Source of the DNA: Paulinella micropora
Taxonomy: Eukaryota > Cercozoa > Imbricatea > Euglyphida > Paulinellidae
NCBI GenBank assembly: GCA_019918135.1
Contig: WBZZ01005239.1
Span: 145,001-209,000, forward strand
DNA: 64,000 bases
Reading direction: 5' to 3'
Shown here: positions 33,701-43,159 of the stretch, one piece after another
How the letters are laid out: the number at the start of each line of letters is the position of its first letter
Position numbering within the stretch: the stretch's first letter is position 1
Notes under the pieces: generated by a model
What the model was told of the DNA's origin: nothing
The model's database searches: none
The model's input: only the letters and a program-made list of their open reading frames with translations
Translations under genes and position numbers: made by a program

Positions 33701-34500
33701 TCTTAGACACAACTCGCAGAAATTCTTTTTTCCTAGCATAGACTTCATGTTAGTTATGGCATCGTAATGTCCTTCAGTCTTTAGAATGTAAAGGTTATTC
33801 AGCCGTTCGCCGTTCGCATTAAGTAGATCTGTTTTATAAACTATTTGTTCAGGGAATTCAACAATAACCAGATTGTATTTAATGTGATTAGCGAATGTAT
33901 TAATTTCTTGTATCCCACACACATCCTTAATAACTTTCGCTTCATCGTGTAAAGTCTCTGCCATTTCCTGCTGTATCTTTCTTTTTCCCATTAGTATTTT
34001 CTTGTATTTTTGATGTTTTTCAATTTTTGCTTTGATTACAACGATTGCTCGTGCTAAGCATAAGTTATCGCTGTTAGTAATACAGATTACTCCTTGCTTT
34101 CTGTAGATATCCAGTTTGTTCAAAACCTGTAGCCTTGCCCCGCCCGTAGGCATTTTAACAGACTTTAATACAAACTTTAATTTATCAAAGTTGGTGCCAC
34201 TTTCATCCATATAAAGACTTTCGTTGCTTTGAAATATTGACGACAATCTTTCTAAAACTTTTTCAACCGAGATTTCATTGACATAATGTTGGCCTGTAAA
34301 TACTTTACCATAATAATCTACAAACTCAATACCTACATCAACCTTATCTTTTTGCCCCTGTCGTTTTAAAAAGTCGTTCAATATGATTTCAATAAATCTT
34401 ATTACATCTCGCATAGTGAAAGACCGAAAGTTTCCATTCAACACAACCCTGTAAATACTTTCGTTTATTCCAAGTTTGTGCTCCTTTCTGTCATCTCGCT
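30791..34500 (-). CDS. Protein-primed DNA polymerase B, broken
   Basis: About 1,200 residues in all. Visible in order are a Cys-rich zinc-binding segment (near 33420-33720), exonuclease motifs 'IFFDFEATQD' and 'YCHSDVDILRKG', a TPR/terminal-protein-compatible region, polymerase motif A 'YIDICLLYPTVM', motif B 'LCLNSLWGKFGE' and motif C 'YHDTDSVIYT'. This layout is the protein-primed PolB of Polintons, which replicates linear DNA with a terminal protein at the TIRs. It occupies the right third of the element on the minus strand. It has at least one break. Confidence 0.88.
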
Positions 34501-34504
34501 TGAT

Positions 34505-34795
34505 TTAGTAATTGCCATATCGCATCAAGTCTCTGACATTTTCCTTGATTTCTTTTTTCTTTTCAATCGTAGGTAAAGGTGGCGCTATTGGTATAGCATG
34601 GTGTTCGAAATACACCGCACCTCTTACTTGGTTCAAGTAGTTTTGGGCAGTCAGTGTATCAATTTTATACCCCCTTACCTTCGGTTTGATATATAGCACA
34701 TCCCGACCCCTGACAGACTTGATTTCGTAATTTATCTTATATTCCCTTAATCTATCCAACCTGTAGACCTTGCCGTTATACGTGTGTGTCTCCAT
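34505..34795 (-). CDS. Unknown small protein upstream of the polymerase (96 aa)
   Basis: Starts ATGGAGACACACACG on the minus strand and ends just before the polymerase region, so probably shares its transcript. Beta-rich N-terminal half ('VYRLDRLREYKINYEIKSVRG'), Lys/Glu-rich end. No family is recognised. Confidence 0.5.
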   Translation of the reverse strand: METHTYNGKVYRLDRLREYKINYEIKSVRGRDVLYIKPKVRGYKIDTLTAQNYLNQVRGAVYFEHHAIPIAPPLPTIEKKKEIKENVRDLMRYGNY

Positions 34796-34984
34796 GTTTG
34801 ATAAATATATCTAAGGAAATATAATTTTATAAAATTAAAATAATTTCTCCGTCTCAAATGTGGGGTGTGTCCTGTGTCCCTGTGTGCCTCTATATAATGG
34901 TGTGTCCTTGTCTTTAACATAAAATTCGCCCATACCCCCGTCGAAATGATTTCAATTCCGACGGCGAAATTGTTGTACGGCTAT

Positions 34985-35472
34985 GCTATGCTAGCAAAAC
35001 CCATAAATCCTATTAATCTTTTGTCTTTCCAAGTCTGATTGTACTTGCTATATCCTGAACCGCTGTTGTTGTTTTGGACTACTTCCAAAACAACTGATAT
35101 GGCAATTATTTTCCATATAACCACACATACTACATCTTTCGTCTTCTTCTTTCTTAACTTGTTCAATCTTAGATTTTAACAACTCTACGTTTTCTTTATG
35201 TTTATTAGATTTCTTATGCTTACATTTACTTCCATTTGTAATCTCTGCTCCACATTCACAAATATAACTTTTGATTATCCATTTCTTAATTTTTCATTTT
35301 TAATTGCTTTTCTTTCACTGTCGTAGTTTATTTTCCATTCTTCATATTTAGGTATTACAAATTCTTTATGATATTTATTTGCTTCTTCCAATGCTTGCTC
35401 TTTTGATTTGCCTTTTCCTATGCAGAAACTCTTACACATAACTTTTCCTCCTTCTCTCCATTGAACTTTCAC
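34985..35472 (-). CDS. AP2-like small frame and Cys-rich zinc-finger-like region
   Basis: The first 65 residues (35472-35275) resemble an AP2-type DNA-binding fold seen in phage and virus homing or integrase-arm domains: 'WREGGKVMCKSFCIGKGKSKEQALE...ANKYHKEFV'. The sequence downstream on the same strand has a Cys-rich pattern ('ICECGAEI', 'CSMCGYM') like small viral zinc fingers. The region is probably broken. A regulatory or DNA-binding role is inferred. Confidence 0.4.
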
Positions 35473-35571
35473 CTAGGTCTTTTTTCATTATTCTTAACCA
35501 TTACACAACCTTTTGAAATCCTGAACGGCGTCATCCTATATATGTGTCTTTATAATTATTTAAATAGAAAT

Positions 35572-35716
35572 TAACTTTTAAGACTAAGGCTTATTTGCTT
35601 ATAATTGCTTTCTGTATTGTTTGTTTGCGAAATGAAGAGGAGAGCCGTTGGAATCATTTTGATTTCAACGGAGGTATGTATTGAAAAAGTGTGCCAAAGT
35701 GGCACCCTATGCTACT
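35572..35716 (-). repeat. Right TIR of the Polinton-like element (145 bp)
   Basis: Reverse complement of 14923-15067 at about 143 of 145 positions. Confidence 0.95.
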
Positions 35717-35722
35717 CATTCC
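35717..35722. repeat. Target-site duplication CATTCC, right
   Basis: Same hexamer as 14917-14922, directly outside the right TIR. Confidence 0.93.
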
Positions 35723-35859
35723 AAGTAGAACACCCACATTCATTTCCATGACAGTTGTGAGGGTGAATGAGCAAAGTAGGTAGGCATCACAAAGAACCGA
35801 AAAAAAAAAGCGGAAAAAAAAACAAACCAAAAGATACACAAACAATTTTCTGGTAATCA

Positions 35860-38530
35860 TGTCAAAAGCAGTTTTTTGTGGGTGGTCTAGTGGACCTTAC
35901 GACAACATTCCCTAGTAAGTTCTTCGCTCTGCTTCGTGCTCAAAAAACCCTGTAGCCACTGGCCATGAACCGGCCAAAAATTTTGAACATTTTGCCCCAA
36001 AAACTTGGCTGCCTAGGGAAATTGGCAACTTTGATGCAACCTTTTTCAAAAACAAAACGCCTACTTTTGGGGCTGTGGACCCAACACAACCAAGTCGGTT
36101 CAAGATGGCCCAAGTTGCCTCCAGTGTGGAAGGCTATGGTCGCACCGCGGGCGGAGTTGGATATTTCCTCATAAACAACATGACAGACAAAACACCATGG
36201 AACGATGTTTCTATTCCCGACGAATTGCGACGGACGTACTGGAATTTTCCGACCAACGCTCAGCTCAACAAACTCGGTTTGGACTGTCTTGTTAAATACG
36301 ACCCGAAGTTGAAAGAGTGGGTAGAGGAAAAGGCTTCCGGTGAAAAACGCAAGCGTGCAAATGTGTCTCGTTACCAAGAAGAGCAGGAGAGAGCTGAAAA
36401 GGCGAAGAAAGAATTGAACAAGAAGAGGAGAGCGAAGGAGAAGGAAAAGAGAAAAAGAGAGGAAGAAGAGAAAAAGAAGGCAGAAGAAGAGAAGAGCAAG
36501 AAGAAGGCAGAGCGACAGCTGAAGAAGAAGGCAGCAGAGGAAGAAGAGCAGAAGAAGAAGGCAGCAGAGGAAGAAGAGCAGAAGAAGAAGGCAGCAGAGG
36601 AAGAAGAGAAGAAGAAGAAGGCAGCAGAGGAAGAAGAGCAGAAGAAGAAGGCAGCAGAGGAAGAAGAGCAGAAGAAGAAGGCAGCAGAGGAAGAAGAGAA
36701 GAAGAAGAAGGCAGCAGAGGAAGAAGAGCAGAAGAAGAAGGCAGCAGAAGAAGAAGGCAGCAGAGGAAGGAGAGCAGAAGAAGAAGGCAGAGGAAGGAGA
36801 GCAGAAGAAGAAGGCAGCAGAGGAAGAAGAGCAGAAGAAGAAGGCAGCAGAGGAAGAAGAGCAGAAGAAGAAGGCAGAGGAAGAAGAGCAGAAGAAGGCA
36901 GAAGAAGAGCAGAAGAGGAATGCAGATCTAGAGGAAGAAGAGCAGGAGAAAGCAGAAGAACAGACTGAGAAGGCAGAAGTAGAGAAAGAAGACGAAGTCG
37001 TAATCGACGTGACGGTCGGAGCTGCGAGCGATCCGTCTCAAGATGAAGCGGAAGGAGAGAAAGAGCCACCAGTAAAGGAGGGCTTTCTTCGTGTGTATGC
37101 ATCTAAGGGCTTTACGTTTCCTATCTTGCAAGGCCAGACTGAGGCTCCAAAGTATCAGGATGGGTAATTCTTGTCTTGCGTATACAGTTTATGTCTTGTG
37201 ATTGGTGTAGGCTCTCCTTCGTGTTTGTGACTGCCACGGGTCTGCTTCGCCATGGTGCGATGTTGAAGGAGGTCTGTGTTGCAAGCCTTGGTAACTTTGT
37301 GGCGCGTGCTCGCAAGCCAGTTCAAGTGATTGAGCCCCGCCCTGAGGGGGAACTTGCAGTGGTAGCCGGGTACTTTGATTCATATCTCATCTTGCAACTA
37401 AACTTTAACCGATTGCTTTTGATTTGCAGGCCTGTAGTCTTGCAGCCTAAGAAGGAGAGCAGCAGGCCCAAGGCGGTGGAGCATGCCTTGCTGGTACGTC
37501 GCGCTGTTACAGGAGGTACTCTGGAAAAGCCTGCGTACCAACTTTTCTTCCTGAAGTACACCGCATTGATCTGGTCGTCAGCGGAGCGCTCCCTATGATT
37601 TCGAAAGAGGAGTATGTGGAAACGATCGTGCCCGCTCTCGCGTTAACAAGGCCTGGCATACCGAAGGAGAAAGTGCTGTTTCTACCGTGGTTCAAGTTCC
37701 TGCCACCGCTTTCACAGTCGCCTGCCTCCCGACCGGATCGCAAATGCAAGGGCAAATGAAAGTCGCCGCCTGATCACCAGGAGGACGAGGATGACGATCG
37801 TCCCCTCACCCCGCCCTCGGTACTTCATCCGGTTGTAGCATCCAGTCCAAACTCACATCTTGTTGTAATTGCAGACCGCGACAGAGAAAAAGACGTCCAT
37901 TAAGAAGCCAGGTAAGAAGACGCCTGGCAAGGCTTCCAAGAGCGCCAGCAATACTCCCGACGGCGGATCCGAACTGGATTCCTTGCATTCCAACGAGAAA
38001 GTCGATCGTCTGTTCGCGTTGATGACTAATTTCGTGAAGAAGGCGGATCAAGACTTGGCAGAGCGACGCCGGCTGTATCAGAAAGAGGAGAAGAAGCTTG
38101 CGAAATTGCGCGAGAACGAGCAGCAGCACCTGTTTCAGAAGCAGCAGAACTTGCTCTCGTTTACTCAGGGTTTGTCTCAGCATGACCTGCCCATTGTTAC
38201 CATGAACGTCCAAGTGAGCGCGAGCAACCGCAATTTCCTAATCAACGCCGCTTGCACACTCATGCTGAGCCTGACGGCCGGGCTACATCGCATCGGAATC
38301 AAGCGCACGAGAACAGCCATCCCAACATTCAACCTCACAGCCGTGGTGGATTCCAGCCCTACCCTCGGCCTCGAGGTCGCGAACGTGGGTACGAGTACAA
38401 CAACCGCGATCCGGCGTTGGCCTTGCTTCAGTATCATGCCGTTGTTGCTCAGCAGGACGCAGAGCGAGATCGAGAACGAGAACGAGAACGAGTACGGAAT
38501 GATATCGTCAGGCGGTCGATCCCTTGGTAA
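35860..38530 (+). CDS. Gene B: coiled-coil repeat protein with spliced C-terminal region
   Basis: An open region from about 35914 leads into a charged coiled coil with many 10-residue repeats ('KKAAEEEEQK', about 36520-36900). Introns with matching phase: 37164-37210, 37370-37429, 37516-37556, 37820-37874, 38214-38269; the last exon ends at 38530. After splicing, the C-terminal half contains 'FLRVYASKGFTFPILQGQT', 'VVLQPKKESSRPK' and 'LVVSGALPMISKEEYVE', then a coiled coil and an Arg-rich end. I recognise no domain. Oddities: a repeat contraction near 36750 changes frame, and an in-frame TGA lies at 37757-37759, so it may be a pseudogene. The start is unsettled: an ATG at 35860 with a donor at 35914 gives the wrong phase. 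It reads away from gene A, toward the right TIR. Confidence 0.5.
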
Positions 38531-38555
38531 TTTTTTTGTCAAGGTTAGTGGTGAC

Positions 38556-39083
38556 TTTTTTTTAAAGTCAGATCATCATTTAGTCATGGAATTGATTGGG
38601 AAATGTTTTTTCCATAATTAATATAGAAATAAAACCAGGAAAGCACGTCGTCCATTTAATATTAGTGATTATCAATTGACTTCATTAAATTTACTCCGTG
38701 ACACTGTTAACTTTTTTACAATTTCAAGTTCAAGTATGAAATTTTATTGTTATTTAATAAATTATTATTACATTTCTTGTAGAATCATTTGCAGCAGCAA
38801 ATAGAAGCTAAATTACTGTTTCCCATCGTTGCCGGTAGTAAGTTGTAGTGTTGTCTACTTGACTTGATAAAATTTTTTTGTGACGGAATCACTGTTTTAA
38901 TAGCATATTTGCCACTCGTAGAAGTTGAATTTTTTTAATAATTTTATTTAAATGTCATTTATATTCATTAAAAATATAATCTTATTGATTTCGCATCATT
39001 TCGATTGACTTTCCGTTTTCTCACCACTAGGACGTAGGGAATTTGATTCCAAAGGTACATGTACCTTTTGCCGAAATTTATGT
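38556..39083 (-). repeat. Right long TIR of the outer transposon
   Basis: Diverged reverse complement of 10849-11332, slightly longer through small insertions. It carries the same 18-bp palindrome AAAGGTACATGTACCTTT at 39051-39068. Confidence 0.85.
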
Positions 39084-39398
39084 TATATGCAGTACATATA
39101 AATGATGCATCATGTAGTAAGTAAAAAAAGTATAACGTGCAAGCAAATAAAAAGCCAACCCTCTCATATGCGTTTATCGCAAAACCGTAGAACAAACCTT
39201 TGTGCATACGCCTTCTACGTCACGGAGGTAACTCGGGACATGTACCAGTAATATGCATCAAAAGATGTTTATTTCTACGTCTGCAAAGTCGTTCTGAAAG
39301 CACGTAGTTTTGCAATTGGTACACCAACCATCACAAAAGACTAGGGCCCGTACTTGATCAATGCCACGTAGGACAGGCACTCAAGCATACGTTGTCGT

Positions 39399-39450
<52 letters not shown>

Positions 39451-39576
39451 CAGAGAGAGAGAGAGAGAGAGATCGAGAGGGAGGGAGAGAGGTAGAGAGA
39501 GAGATCTGTGATTCAAGGTATACCTTGGTAGGGCAAGGTATACCTTGGTAAGGCAAGGTATACCTTGATTCAGAGA

Positions 39577-39627
<51 letters not shown>

Positions 39628-39741
39628 AGACATATCTTGAAAAAAGGAAAGAAAAGCAAGAGAGAAATGAGAGAGAAATTGAGAGAAATGAGAGAGAAAT
39701 TGAGAGAAATGAGAGAGAGAGAGAGAGGGAAAGAGAGAGAG

Positions 39742-39782
<41 letters not shown>

Positions 39783-39885
39783 AAGCAATAAATTAAGACA
39801 GAATGTCTTGAGAGAAGGAAAGGAAAGAAAGCGAGATCGAGAGAGAGAGAGAGTGAGAGAGAGAGAGAGAGAGAGAGATTGAGAG

Positions 39886-39921
<36 letters not shown>

Positions 39922-39990
39922 GAGAGAAAAAGAGAGAGAGAGAAGAAAAAGCAACAGAGAGACGGAGAGAAAGAGATGCAGAGAAAAGTA
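39084..39990. repeat. GA-rich minisatellite array, right half
   Basis: Continues the repeat unit that breaks off at 10848: CAGTACATATAAATGATGCATCATG, then the 150-bp block at 39256-39410, (GA)n tracts and AAGGTATACCTT words at 39510-39568. It ends in the GCAACAGAGAGACGG block at 39950-39990. Confidence 0.8.
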
Positions 39991-40142
39991 CCTCTCTATC
40001 ATCATCTCCTTGAGGGCCAAGCTATGTTCTATGCACTACATCTCCTCTTGGTTTATCGGCGGGAAATCGCCCTTGAGATTATCCTGCCACGCAGCATCCA
40101 AAGAAATAGACAATTGCAAGGACTTAGCCTTTCAATGTTTAC

Positions 40143-40237
40143 CTTACATATCCAAGGTATACCTTGAAATAGTCAAGGTATACCTTGAAATAGTCAAGGT
40201 ATACCTTGCAATATCAAGGTATACCTTGATTTTCCAA
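40143..40237. repeat. AAGGTATACCTT palindrome cluster
   Basis: Several AAGGTATACCTTG words are spaced by AAATAGTC or AATATC. The cluster is interrupted on its right by the copia element. Confidence 0.8.
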
Positions 40238-40242
40238 AGTAT

Positions 40243-40553
40243 CAAAGTAATCTATCACTCAAACGCAGAGTTTAGGGAAGCTACCCCGCTAAGGGTAAAT
40301 AATAACCTAAGAAAAGACTTTTAATGACTTTGGGTCACACAAATTTATGATGTTATGACCTTTACAGAATGGTAATACTCATTTGATTCTAGGCATTCCA
40401 GACTATGATTCGCGAATACTCTAGAAAGTGTCCTTGTCAGTAATAAAGGTATTAATAACTGTCCGGCCTATGAACCTGCCTATGACTAAGACTATCCAAA
40501 TTACCGGTAAATTGTCTAGGTGGAGTAACGGGTATTAGTAGTACATTACAACG
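40243..40553 (-). repeat. 3' LTR of the copia element
   Basis: 311 bp, apparently identical to 41475-41785. Confidence 0.9.
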
Positions 40554-40996
40554 CTCCCCCTTAGTCGCAAGTCATAGGCTATATTAGTGTGTAAATATGA
40601 AAAAATAGTGTTGAGGATCAATTATGGGTTACCCGAAGGTTAAATATCAACTCCCATTTACATCACATCCTCTATGTATGTATATATGTGTAGTCATGCA
40701 GTAACATGTATGAAGTATGTATGTGTTCAAAAATTTGCAAGCGCTTCCCGTAGAGGGTAGCAAAATCAAAAAAATTTAGATTTCCTATTCTAGGACAGAA
40801 AGAATGATAGAAAGAATTTAAATTGCTAAGTTAGCCAGGGAAAGCCTCGCGGCTGCCGGCCTCGCGTGGCAGTCGGCTACCCAGCCTCGGCTCGACGGCT
40901 CTTGACCCCTGCGCAAAACAAAGCTGCTGCAACAAGCAACAAACTGCACAAAACACTCAAAGCAAATATAGGTGAGTGGACACGCAAATCCCGAAA

Positions 40997-41182
40997 TTAC
41001 TTGAGCTTTACCGTAAATTTGTTAAGTAAATACTCGAATTGTTCTTTCGGTAAATATTTTGTCATTACATCACCTATCTGCTTCTTCGTACCTACTTTTA
41101 CAAACTTAATCTCACCGTCTCTCTGTAGGTGGTGCATAAAGTGTAATTCTAAAGGTAAGTGTTTAGTTCTATTACTTGACAT
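40997..41182 (-). CDS. End of copia RNase H
   Basis: 'NRTKHLPLELHFMHHLQRDG' followed by 'VGTKKQIGDVMTKYLPKEQF' is the C-terminal signature of Ty1/copia RNase H. Only this fragment of pol remains. Confidence 0.75.
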   Translation of the reverse strand: MSSNRTKHLPLELHFMHHLQRDGEIKFVKVGTKKQIGDVMTKYLPKEQFEYLLNKFTVKLK

Positions 41183-41213
41183 ACCCCTCTCTGCCGCTAA
41201 GACTGTTTGAGAG

Positions 41214-41474
41214 TTATCCTCGAATAATTCTATCGGGCTCTTCTAAGTCTTCTGCCGTCTTAGCCCTTGCTTCGTCGTAAGGAAAATCCCTTTTGGCTTT
41301 AGCTGGGTCGGCTAATGCCACAGATACCATCTCTGCCACGTGGACAGATATCCCCTGCATGTGCGTCTGAAACTTGCTTGACCAAGGCCAAAAGCTTTGG
41401 TCGTTGCCCTCGAATATGGGCACTTGACTCAATACGTGCTTTGGCACGCTTGCCTCCTTGACAAGGCTCATAAC
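41214..41474 (-). CDS. Start of copia gag-like frame
   Basis: A short open stretch directly inside the 5' LTR. It contains 'VPIFEGNDQSFWPWSSKFQT', the usual opening of copia gag (small folded segment with a conserved Trp). Only the N-terminal part is present. Confidence 0.6.
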   Translation of the reverse strand, partial: VMSLVKEASVPKHVLSQVPIFEGNDQSFWPWSSKFQTHMQGISVHVAEMVSVALADPAKAKRDFPYDEARAKTAEDLEEPDRIIRG

Positions 41475-41785
41475 CAAAGTAATCTATCACTCAAACGCAG
41501 AGTTTAGGGAAGCTACCCCGCTAAGGGTAAATAATAACCTAAGAAAAGACTTTTAATGACTTTGGGTCACACAAATTTATGATGTTATGACCTTTACAGA
41601 ATGGTAATACTCATTTGATTCTAGGCATTCCAGACTATGATTCGCGAATACTCTAGAAAGTGTCCTTGTCAGTAATAAAGGTATTAATAACTGTCCGGCC
41701 TATGAACCTGCCTATGACTAAGACTATCCAAATTACCGGTAAATTGTCTAGGTGGAGTAACGGGTATTAGTAGTACATTACAACG
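41475..41785 (-). repeat. 5' LTR of the copia element
   Basis: 311 bp, apparently identical to 40243-40553. Confidence 0.9.
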
Positions 41786-41786
41786 A

Positions 41787-42209
41787 GTATACCTTGAAAT
41801 ATCAAGGTGACGTACATAGAAAGATATATATATTGTTTTTTTAAATTTTGACATGCGCCCCGAGGGTGCTTGCAACTTCCGACACGAGACTTCAATAGAG
41901 CTCATCCAGACGTGTCGAATGCAAAAAAGAAAATTCGAAAAAGAGCTGAGTTTACAACCGCAAGGATTTTTTGAAATTTTTACGAAGGTATACCTTGAAA
42001 TATCAAGGTGAGTAAAAAAATTTCAAAAAATCCTTGCGGATGTAAACTCTGCTCTTTTTCGATTTTTTTTTTTGCATTCGACGCGTGTGGATGAGCTCTA
42101 TCGAATTTTCGTGTCGGAAGTTGCAAGCACCCTCGGGGCGCATGTCAAAATTTCAAAAAACAATATATATATCTTTCTATGTACGTCACATTGATATTTC
42201 AAGGTATAC
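41787..42209. repeat. Large inverted repeat with arms of about 200 bp
   Basis: The left arm (41787 to about 41985) and right arm (about 42015-42209) are diverged reverse complements around a central AAGGTATACCTTG word. Both contain CATGCGCCCCGAGGGTGCTT or its complement and end in AAGGTATAC. One arm recurs at about 48990-49200 and a short piece at 42300-42355. Confidence 0.85.
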
Positions 42210-42300
42210 TTTGGAAAATCAAGGTATACCTTGATATTGCAAGGTATACCTTGACTATTTCAAGGTATACCCTGACTATTTCAAGGTATACCTTGGATAT
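42196..42300. repeat. AAGGTATACCTT palindrome cluster
   Basis: Five or so words spaced by GATATTGC or GACTATTTC. Confidence 0.8.
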
Positions 42301-42367
42301 GTACGTCACCCTCGGGGCGCACGTCAAAATTTCAAAAAACAGTTTTTCTTTCTATGTACGCAGTCAG

Positions 42368-42368
<1 letters not shown>

Positions 42369-42457
<89 letters not shown>

Positions 42458-42459
42458 GT
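42369..42459. repeat. (CT)n microsatellite
   Basis: Almost pure CT for about 90 bp. Confidence 0.95.
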
Positions 42460-42559
42460 CACTACCGGGACAAAAAAAATCTCGGACGACCTTCAAATCT
42501 TGGAAAACCCACTAAAAATCCCAGAAGGCATACATTAAACTTATTTCCGGGAAAATGGG

Positions 42560-43040
42560 TCGGACCCGTGATTTATGATCTTGGACTGTGATTGCAATCT
42601 TGAACCCGGGATAAAAATCTCTGACCTGTGATTTAAAATCTTCGGTCCGAGATTTTCATTCCAAGATTAAAAATCACGTTCCCGAGATTTTTATCTTGAT
42701 ATCAAGATTTCAAAATCTTGAAGACAAGATAATTTATCTTGATACCAAGATTTAAAATCACGGCTTTAATAAATTGTTTCACTGAATCAGGATAAAAATC
42801 TTGTAATCATGATTTTTAATCACGGGATAGTGACTTAAGATACTTAAGGAACCAAAGGTTCCCAAGCCCGATTTTACGCTTGTTTCCAAGAAATAAATCA
42901 CGTTTCCAAGATTATTTTCTTAAATCAAGATTTCAAATCTTTGTATCAGGATTTGTAATCATGGACTCGAGATTTAAAATCACTAGTTTTAAATTTTTAT
43001 CTTGGATCCAAGATTTTATTCATGATTTTGTGATTATAAA
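42560..43040. repeat. AAGATT/AATCTT degenerate palindrome field
   Basis: Dense, irregular words such as CAAGATTTCAAAATCTTG and GATTTAAAATC, many preceded by a clipped CC or GG. A second field lies at 53430-53935. Confidence 0.7.
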
Positions 43041-43159
43041 CCCCGGGTTTTAACCTTTATTCTCATACCTACCCTTATTATCCCGGCCCCCATGAAGTCC
43101 CGGCCACTACTTATTAAAGTAAATATCCGGTTTATTTAATTTAATGTCAAACTTGATTT

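Larger units (their letters stand above)
14923..35716. mobile_element. Polinton-like (virus-like) element, 20,794 bp, with TIRs and 6-bp target duplication
   Basis: The element is bounded by 145-bp TIRs beginning AGTAG and by CATTCC duplications. It carries integrase, protein-primed DNA polymerase B, packaging ATPase, adenain-like protease, and minor and major capsid proteins, the core Polinton set, plus a tail-fibre-like protein typical of Polinton-like viruses of algae. It is A+T-rich, with few introns if any. The TIRs differ at about 2 of 145 positions, so insertion is recent. It is near full length but broken, with roughly eight to ten breaks spread over several genes. It sits inside the older TIR transposon. 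Confidence 0.93.
40243..41785 (-). mobile_element. Ty1/copia element, internally deleted, with matching LTRs
   Basis: Two 311-bp LTRs (40243-40553 and 41475-41785) that look identical flank about 920 bp. A 5-bp duplication AGTAT lies outside both ends (40238-40242, 41786-41790). On the minus strand a primer-binding-like GGTTATGAGCC follows the 5' LTR and a purine tract AAGGGGGAG precedes the 3' LTR. The interior keeps only a gag-like start and the end of RNase H. It is young by LTR identity but defective, missing most of pol. Confidence 0.85.

Noticed and set aside
37757-37759. TGA in gene B as a selenocysteine codon
   Set aside because: No downstream SECIS-like structure could be recognised by eye, and the gene has another sign of decay. 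Simple loss of function or an alternative splice is more likely.
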